NCBI GenBank assembly: GCA_024236155.1
Contig: JACKLA010000001.1
Location: 682,001 to 746,000, forward strand
Length of the DNA stretch: 64,000 bases
DNA from: Sphingomonadaceae bacterium
GTDB lineage: Bacteria > Pseudomonadota > Alphaproteobacteria > Sphingomonadales > Sphingomonadaceae
Direction of reading: 5' to 3'
Shown: one piece after another, positions 16,474 through 23,700 of the stretch
Layout: the number at the start of each line of letters is the position of its first letter
How positions within the stretch are numbered: the first letter of the stretch is position 1
Made by a program: the position numbers and the translations under genes
The notes under the pieces: model-generated
What the model was told of the DNA's origin: nothing
Seen by the model: the letters and a program-made list of their open reading frames with translations, nothing else
Database searches by the model: none

Positions 16474-17304
16474 CTATCGCAGTCCGGCCAGAAAGCTCGT
16501 CGCAGTAAGTTCTACGTGCGCCTCTAGCGGCGGCCTGATGGCGAAGGCCTTCGGTTCACGGGCGAAGTTCCATAGGCGAACAAGGTGCCAGTCATCCCGT
16601 CGGGCATCCGCCACGGCCAGTTCATTGCGCGAAATGTGGAAGGGCGTGCGTTCCCAGCCGTTGGTCGTTTTCACCTCGATCAACCGCTCGCGCCCATCCG
16701 CCTCGAAACTGGCGATGTCGTAGCCATAGCCGTCGCCATCCTGGATCGCGGTCCAACGCACTTTGTCGGCCAGGTCCTCTCGGCCTGCTTGGCGTAAACT
16801 GCTCTGCTCGTGCTGAAGGACGATCTCCTCGCCAGCCTTGCCCAAGGCACGGTTTCGAGCGTCCCGTTCGGCAACATCGTATTTGCGGCCGATGGCCGCC
16901 ATGAATTCCGGATCGACAGGCGGCGGTTCATTGCGCTGCGTCGGCGGAGGCCCGATCCAGAGCGTTGACGCTTCTCGCAATCGACACGGCTGCACTGCGC
17001 GTTCTTTTGGGGCGAGCCAATCCGGTCGGGTATCCAACCAACGCAGGACCCCATCGACCAATGCATTCTGGAAATTGGCGGCTGGTTTGTAACCCTCGAT
17101 CCATGGCTGCCCGAGCCCAAGCAAGACCGCGCTGATATTCTGGTGTTTGAACTCGATCGATCCCCGGCTGCGCGGGATGATATCTTGCAGGGCACGATCG
17201 TGCTCGGCCTTGTTGAAAGCCTTGCCTCCAAGCTCGTCCGCCAACATCGCAAAATAGTCCGCAACGATCAGGTCGATTTCGGCGTCGTTCCAATTGTCGG
17301 CCAA
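16474..17304 (-). CDS. DUF3883-type protein with PD-(D/E)XK-like nuclease signature
   Basis: 276 residues from a TTG start with GGGAGGG seven bases upstream. The N-terminal part (about 5-95, with EIDLIVADYFAML, FNKAEHDR and SIEFKHQNISAVL) matches a module often found ahead of nuclease domains. The C-terminal part (about 135-270) carries E160, then GYGYDIASFEADG with D196, and LIEVKTTNG with E210 and K212: the E...D...ExK pattern of restriction-endonuclease-like folds and of DUF3883. Such domains are common in restriction and other defence loci. Here it stands alone with no helicase or methylase beside it. A nuclease role is inferred, not shown; a non-catalytic DNA-binding role is possible. 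Confidence 0.72.
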   Translation of the reverse strand: MADNWNDAEIDLIVADYFAMLADELGGKAFNKAEHDRALQDIIPRSRGSIEFKHQNISAVLLGLGQPWIEGYKPAANFQNALVDGVLRWLDTRPDWLAPKERAVQPCRLREASTLWIGPPPTQRNEPPPVDPEFMAAIGRKYDVAERDARNRALGKAGEEIVLQHEQSSLRQAGREDLADKVRWTAIQDGDGYGYDIASFEADGRERLIEVKTTNGWERTPFHISRNELAVADARRDDWHLVRLWNFAREPKAFAIRPPLEAHVELTATSFLAGLR

Positions 17305-17691
17305 GCGATTGCCCTCCCGACATGCATTTTAGCGGAAGCCAATAGAATGCCCAGGGCGAACGGACATTCGGACTTGTTGTCCCATCATTGTGGACTTCTG
17401 GAACTGGGCCGGAAGCGGTAAGTCTGGTTTGCGGTACAGGAATAAGAAAAGCGGATAATGAGTGACTACTGGATACAGGGTTAGCGCGCCAATAGCCCGC
17501 CCTTTGACTGCGCTGGTGCCGTTCCGGAAAGCCGCCGTTCGCACAATAGAGATAGGGGGCGACCTCCTTCTGGCACCATTTTGGCGAGAAATCGATTTGG
17601 TGCTGCCATACTCCAAATGTTGCTGACGGCCCTGTTGGTGTCTGGGGACACCATGAATAGCTCAAGGATCAACCTGGCCGTGCGCTCACTA
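17305..17691. other. Non-coding segment between the DUF3883 and kinase genes
   Basis: About 390 bases. Short frames on both strands have no recognisable motifs. It must contain the leader of the DUF3883 gene (minus strand, from 17305 upward) and the end of the kinase transcript. No T-tailed hairpin was identified. It could be a decayed gene, but no homologous product was recognised. Confidence 0.4.
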
Positions 17692-20046
17692 TCAGCTGCG
17701 GCAGGATTTCAAGCGTTTCTCCATCCCGACAATTCGATACCGCAGGCTTGTTTCCGGCAATTCAAAGCGACTGCCATAGTCTCTGAACATGGCGACGGAT
17801 TGTCGCATGGTATCACAGGCCTCTTCCTGATCGCCGAGTGTCCACAACGCTTCGGACGCTTCGTGCAGCCTTATTGCGAAATTGATCGATGGCACATCCT
17901 GGAGTCCTCCTGGCCAGGAGGATACTCGCGCAAAATCCATTCCCGACTTCAGATCTGCTCTGGCTTCGGTTCTCGCGCCGGATGCGGCCTTTGCCCACGC
18001 CCTGGCCAGATAGATGATGGCCAGCTTTGTTTTGAGATTGTTGTCTTCTGAGTCTTGCCGATAGGCTGCGAGTGTTTTGCGATGAATGGGCGCAATCACC
18101 TGTATGGCCTCCTCCGCGCGTCCCATGCGCAGCAGATTGCGTGACAGGTTAAGTGCGATTGTTGTCTCGAGGGCCAGATCATCAACGCGTCCGGTCGATT
18201 CCGCGAGCCGGGATTGCGCTTGAAGTGCGGACCGGAAGATTGGGATAGCTCTTGGCCTGCGTCCGTAGAAGACCTCGAACCCGGCCTGAAGATTGAGAAG
18301 GTCGTTCCGGGCACTCTGAACGTTGGGACTACGGCGAATGACTGCCGGACTTGAGTCTACATACTCCAGCCCGGACCGAATGAGCCGATAGCCCTCCTCT
18401 GCTTCACTCGCACAGCAGGCGAGTGTGTCGGCACGATAGCGATAGGCTCTGGCTCGTGCTGTGACGGTATCAGCGCTTCGTATCTCGATCTGGTCGAGAA
18501 GCTCGATGGCCCGTCTGGAATGCTCCAAGGCAGCTTCGGTGTCGATGAAACCCAGCCCCTTGTCGCGGGCCAAAGCGATATGCGTTTCGGCCAGCATCAG
18601 CGTGACCTCTTCCTCATCCGACTGCTGATGGACCTTTTCGAGGATATCCTTTGACCGTTCCAGAAACGCGATACCGGAAATCAGGTCACTGCCGCTCGAT
18701 GTGTGGACGGTCCCGGTCGCATGGGCCAGGCGATAATAGCCCCGCCCAGCAGCAAATAGCTCGGCCAGAGATGCGCCCGGATCGCTTGCTAGGGCGTCGA
18801 GATGGCGTTCAGCCGTTCGGGCGATCGTCAGGCGGGCGCCGGTGGTGCCGGGGGTGTCGCTGATATCATCGAACACGTCGAAGATGAGCGTGTCGGTCAA
18901 GGCGCGGGTATCAGCCAGGCGCTTGTCTGCCTGTTGGCGAGCCAGTGCTTCTTGCCGGGCGTACCAACCCGTGCCCGCGACGCCCGCGACGACAGCCAGC
19001 AGTGACAAGGCCGAAGCCACGGCGAGCGCAGGATTGCGCCCCGTCCATTTCCTCAGCGGATAGAGACTGCCACCGGAAAATGCCTCGACTGGCCTCCCCT
19101 CGGTGTAGCGGCGAACGTCCTTGGCCATGTCGACAATAGATTGATAGCGAACGGCCGCGTCGGACGAGGTGGCCCTGTTGGCAATGGCCTGCAGTTCAGG
19201 AGGCCGGGGCTTTGGCACAAGGAAGTTGAGCAAGCGGCCCGCCGAATAGATATCGGACAGGGTGGTAGCGGTCTCGCCGCGAAGCCGCTCGGGCGCCGCG
19301 TATCCTGGCGTCAGCGTGAGGTGCCGCAAAACCAGCGGCGCGCCCCCGTCCGTGTCATGACGCTCTGCGCCATCGGGATGGGCGATCCCGAAATCGATGA
19401 GCTTTGGCTGGTTGGGCATTTCGACCAGAATGTTGGCCGGGGTCAGGTCGCGATGGACGACGAGATGACCATGAGCATAGCCGACTGCATCACAAACCTT
19501 GATGAATAGCGCGAGCCGCTCCGGCAGGCCGCGAGCAGTTTGTTCAATCCATTCGGCAAGAGGGATTCCGTCGACCTTCTCCATGACAATGAAAGGCAGC
19601 CCGTCCTCGGTTTCGCCACCGTCATAGAGGCGGGCGATATTCGGGTGGTTGAAACTCGCCAGCAACTGCCGCTCCCGACCAAACCGCTCGGTCAACTGCT
19701 CCGATAGCAGTCCCGGCTTGATCAGCTTGATGGCGACCTCATGCTCGAAGTCACCGCGATCTCGGCGCGCGGCATAGACCGAACCCATGCCGCCGGAACC
19801 GATCAGGCCCTCCAGACGATAGGCACCGATACGCTCCGGCGGCTCCTGGATTGCCGCTTCTTCGATCGCGCCACCGGTGCGAATAGCGTTGTTGCTGTGC
19901 GCTTCGAGCAACTGAGTCACCCGGCCGCGCAGTTGGGGATCGTCGCCCGCATGCTCTGCCAGCCAGCGATCGCGTGCGTCCACGTCGATTTCCAGCATCG
20001 CTTCGAAAAGCTCAAGTGCTCGTCGTTCGCGTTCGATATCAGCCAT
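17692..20046 (-). CDS. Membrane-anchored serine/threonine protein kinase, partner of an ECF sigma factor
   Basis: 784 residues. A helical N-terminus (1-72) precedes a Hanks-type kinase domain (about 75-325): glycine loop GSGGMGSV at 83-90, ATP lysine K107, HRD at 198-200, N205, DFG at 218-220 and an APE-like triplet at 251-253. The catalytic-loop lysine two after HRD is threonine (T202), an uncommon change. One hydrophobic helix at about 339-361 should place the remaining 420 residues, rich in helical TPR-like pairs, in the periplasm as a sensor. The start overlaps the sigma gene stop by 8 bp, so the two are co-translated. It probably phosphorylates the sigma factor, as in known ECF43-type pairs. 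Confidence 0.88.
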   Translation of the reverse strand: MADIERERRALELFEAMLEIDVDARDRWLAEHAGDDPQLRGRVTQLLEAHSNNAIRTGGAIEEAAIQEPPERIGAYRLEGLIGSGGMGSVYAARRDRGDFEHEVAIKLIKPGLLSEQLTERFGRERQLLASFNHPNIARLYDGGETEDGLPFIVMEKVDGIPLAEWIEQTARGLPERLALFIKVCDAVGYAHGHLVVHRDLTPANILVEMPNQPKLIDFGIAHPDGAERHDTDGGAPLVLRHLTLTPGYAAPERLRGETATTLSDIYSAGRLLNFLVPKPRPPELQAIANRATSSDAAVRYQSIVDMAKDVRRYTEGRPVEAFSGGSLYPLRKWTGRNPALAVASALSLLAVVAGVAGTGWYARQEALARQQADKRLADTRALTDTLIFDVFDDISDTPGTTGARLTIARTAERHLDALASDPGASLAELFAAGRGYYRLAHATGTVHTSSGSDLISGIAFLERSKDILEKVHQQSDEEEVTLMLAETHIALARDKGLGFIDTEAALEHSRRAIELLDQIEIRSADTVTARARAYRYRADTLACCASEAEEGYRLIRSGLEYVDSSPAVIRRSPNVQSARNDLLNLQAGFEVFYGRRPRAIPIFRSALQAQSRLAESTGRVDDLALETTIALNLSRNLLRMGRAEEAIQVIAPIHRKTLAAYRQDSEDNNLKTKLAIIYLARAWAKAASGARTEARADLKSGMDFARVSSWPGGLQDVPSINFAIRLHEASEALWTLGDQEEACDTMRQSVAMFRDYGSRFELPETSLRYRIVGMEKRLKSCRS

Positions 20047-20596
20047 GGTCGAGCGGGTTGGACATGGCGTCGGCGAGCCAGGCTCGGGCCACTTGCCATC
20101 GCCTCTTCACCGTCGGTTCGGACCAGCCGGTGACTTCGGCCACCTCCGGGACGGTCATGCCTCCGAAATAGCGCATTTCCACGATCTCCATCAGCTCGGC
20201 GTCGATTGCCTCCAACCTGACTAGCGCGGAATTGAGACGAGCGAGATCAACCGGCCCTTCGCCCTGTATGCGAGTGTTGAGCTCAACCTTGTGGTGGTGC
20301 CGCTTGTCGGTTGATTTGGCGCGCACGTGATCGACCAGCACATTGCGCATTACCCTCGATGCCAGCGCTACGAAATGCGTTCGTCCGCCAATCTCTGGGT
20401 TCTCGATGCGGAGGATTTTTTCCACGGCATCATTGACGAGGTCATGCGTGGACATCGAGCTGCCGACTTCGCGCCTCAGCCTGGCGGACGCAATCTGTTG
20501 CAGCTCGGGATACAGGCGCGCGATGGCCCGATCGCGGGCTGTGGTGTCACCCATGCCCCAGTCGACGATCAGCATCTCGGTGTCTTTTGCCAGCAC
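20039..20596 (-). CDS. ECF-family sigma factor (TIGR02999/ECF43-like)
   Basis: 185 residues from a GTG with AGGGGG nine bases upstream. Region 2 spans about 20-95 and region 4 about 125-180, the latter with the helix-turn-helix FGGMTVPEVAEVTGWSEPTVKRRW. Region 2.2 reads MSTHDLVNDAVEKIL and lacks the acidic cluster by which most ECF factors contact the polymerase clamp; S49 and T50 sit there. In studied ECF43-like factors the partner kinase phosphorylates a threonine in this region to activate the factor. No anti-sigma gene lies nearby. The gene is divergent from the autotransporter with a 202-bp gap, making that gene the obvious target. Confidence 0.9.
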   Translation of the reverse strand: MLAKDTEMLIVDWGMGDTTARDRAIARLYPELQQIASARLRREVGSSMSTHDLVNDAVEKILRIENPEIGGRTHFVALASRVMRNVLVDHVRAKSTDKRHHHKVELNTRIQGEGPVDLARLNSALVRLEAIDAELMEIVEMRYFGGMTVPEVAEVTGWSEPTVKRRWQVARAWLADAMSNPLDHG

Positions 20597-20798
20597 GCCG
20601 GTAGGCCCCCTTGATGTCGCGCTTGCGTTGTTTCGTGTTCGAGGACGGGAGTCAAAGTCTTTTCAAAGACCTGTCTCACGCCAATTCGCAACTGGACCGG
20701 AAAATTCTTTTCGTTCCGCCTGATCCGCTTCCCTGCCCTTTCACGCTGGAAGGGTTGAGGAGGGAAATTGGGCCTTCCTGCAACCTTGGGATGGTACC
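20597..20798. promoter_or_regulatory. Divergent control region between sigma factor and autotransporter
   Basis: Contains the leaders of both genes. A perfect 6-bp dyad, GTCTTT at 20657-20662 and AAAGAC at 20665-20670 with two bases between, lies near its centre. A second self-complementary string, GGTACC, sits at the autotransporter start. Neither matches a binding site known to me. An ECF-type -35/-10 pair is expected on the plus strand but cannot be assigned by eye. Confidence 0.5.
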
Positions 20799-23700
20799 AT
20801 GGCATTCTCCGCTTCTCGTCTTCGCTCCAACAACAGCAAGTTCCTGTTCTCGACCAGCATGGCCGCGCTTGCCATGGGTTGGAGTGCCACCGCGCAGGCG
20901 CAGCAGGTGACGCCGGGGGTCAGCCCTAATTGTCCGATCGTGATGGGCGAAGCGATTTGTGAAGGCGATCTCGAGGACGGCATTTCCAGCGGTCCGGCCA
21001 CCCCTGTTTTCGACACGCTGACAGTCCAGAACGCCAACGGCCCGATAGCGCCTCCGGGCTATTTCGCAATTGGCGTGGTAAAGGACGATCAGGACATCGC
21101 CATCAATATTGCCGACGATGTGGTCATCAACGTTTTCGACGATCCGGGTATAGCAGGGGTCGCACAGGGTTTGATCGCAATTGTCGACGGGGGCTTTGAT
21201 CTGACCATCGATAGCGGCGCTGCCATCACTGCAGACGGCAATGGCAGCTTTGCCCTCGGCATCGAGGCGCTGGTTTTCAACGGTGACGGCAATCTTTCAA
21301 TCACCAATCGCGGTGACATATCTGCGTTCACCGACTTCGAATCCGCTCTCGCCCTTTCGGCGCGGGCGCAGAATGCCACTGGCGATATCACGATCGTCAA
21401 CAGCGGAGGCCTGTCAGCAACATCAGGTGGGATGGGAGAGCGCAGCCTCGTCACAGCAGGCATCCTTGGTTTCCACGACAATGGCGGCGGCGATATCAAT
21501 ATCACCAACAGCGGCGCGATCAGCGTTTCCGCGACGACAACGGACACCGATTTCAACGGCATTGCGGCAGGCATTGTTACCAACAGCTTTGTTGGGGCGA
21601 ACGAGACCAAGATCATCAATTCAGGCACGATCTCGGCAGCCGGGCAGGCCGTGCACGGTATCGTCGGCTTCACCAGCAACGACAGCACGACCGACTTTGC
21701 TATTGTCGCCGTGGAAAACTCCGGCACCTTGTCGATCGACGGCACCGACAACTACGGGATACTTGTTCAGAGCGCCGGGACCGAGGTTCTCTCAAGTGTC
21801 GCCAACGTAGCCGATATCACCATGGCGAACGGCGCCAACTCGAACGGCATCTTCGCCCTGACACGTGCGCAGAGCGGCGGTGCCAGCGTAAGCAACGAAG
21901 GCGATATTTCCGGTACGGGCACATTGTTGCGGGGGATCGGCATCTCCAGCTTCAATGCCCCACCAGGCGGCACTTACGATTTCCTGCTCTTCAATGAAGG
22001 CAATATCACGCTCGATGCCTCCCATGCTCTCGGAATCACTGTGTTCGCCACTCGTGAGGACTTGACTTATGTCAACGTTGTCAACCGGGGCGACCTCGAC
22101 CTATCGGCGGCGACCAACGACCTGTCGAACGGCATCAGTGTCAACCTGAACGCGGTCGATCCCAACGCCGGTGGAGCGGACGGGAGCAACCGTGCCATCG
22201 TGTACAACGCCGGTGACATCTCCATGGGTGCGGGTCGCGCGCTGTTCCTGATCGCCGACGACATCACTGCCACCAATGAGGGCGCGATCACGGTCGCGAA
22301 CGGCACCGGCATCCTCGCGCAGGATTTTGTCGAACTCGCGTTGACCAACTCCGGCAGCATCACCACAACTGGCGCGAACAGCGACGGGATCGTGGCTGAT
22401 GCGAGCCGGGCGGTCGACTTCGAAGTGCTGGTCACCGACACCGGTTCGGTCGCCACCAGCGGTATGGCCAGTGTGGGTATCCGCATTTCCGGCGCTTCCG
22501 ACGACTATATCGAAGCACAGATTCAAGAGGCGACGGCGGCCACCACGGTCCAGAAGGCGCGGATCGCGGACCAGGCGCAGAACGCGGTCACGCAGTTCGT
22601 CACCTCCAGCGTTCCCGGCAATGGCGGTGTAGCAGTTTCTCCGGACGTCAAAGGAACGCTATCGTCACATACAACGGGGAACACGGGCACCTTCGTTCCG
22701 CAGGCCTTTGGTCGCGTGCTCGTCAACGGGACGGTGCGCTCGGACGGCGGTGCTGGTGCGATCCTCGGTGACAGCGCCCTGAGCGTCCACGTTGAAGATG
22801 CCGATGCGGTGATCGCCACCACCGGCGACGATGCGCCGGCGATTTCGGCCACAACGTCGATTCAGCTGATCGGCCTCGATGGATTGACCCTTACCACCAC
22901 TGGCGACAACTCGGCGTTGGTGCGGTTGAACGGCGGAGGACAGGGCACACCTGGCGACAGTGCGGCATTCGTTGCACTGCGGAACCTTACTGCCTCGACT
23001 CAAGGCGACGGTTCGACGGCGTTCGTACTGGATTCGGGCGGCGGCCACTCCGTCGCCAATTTCGAGATCAACAATTTCGCCGATGCCGGTGCCAGCGCGG
23101 TCATCTCGACCATGGGCGACAACGCGCATGGGGTTCAGTTCGTCACACCCGATGGTGGCTCGACCTTCGCAGGCGAGGTCGAATTCACGCAGCTTTCGAC
23201 CGCGGGTGCCAGCTCGCTTGGTTTCAACCTCGATCTCGGCGGCACAAGCTCGGCCAGTCTGGCAGTGCTCGACAGCAGCGTGACGACCGGGGGTGCCGAC
23301 AGCGATGCTATCTATATTGGCATCGGCGACGGCAGCGATACCCAGCTGCTGCTCCGGCGCTCAACCGTGACGACAAGCGGCGATGGAAGTGACGCAATCG
23401 ACATCCCGCAGGTGGCAAACGGCTCGATCGGCAACGCCGTAATTCTCGAGTCAGACATCTTGACCCAGGGCGACGACGCGCGCGCTTTGGTATTCGGTGA
23501 ACTGGGCGGCAACACCTCCAGCCGCACCGCCTTCATCGCCGAGAGCAGCTTCGCCACCCTTGGCGATGGTTCGACCGCACTGCTGTTCGGCGCTTTTGGC
23601 AACACTTCGAGCAACACGGTAGCCATCTTTGACAGCTCGATAACCACGGCGGGCAGCAACGCCCGCGGAATCGATCACGCGCTTGCCGGCGATGGCAGCG

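Noticed and set aside
17329..17672. Two minus-strand frames between the DUF3883 and kinase genes
   Set aside because: They overlap one another in different frames, lack ribosome sites and show no recognisable composition.
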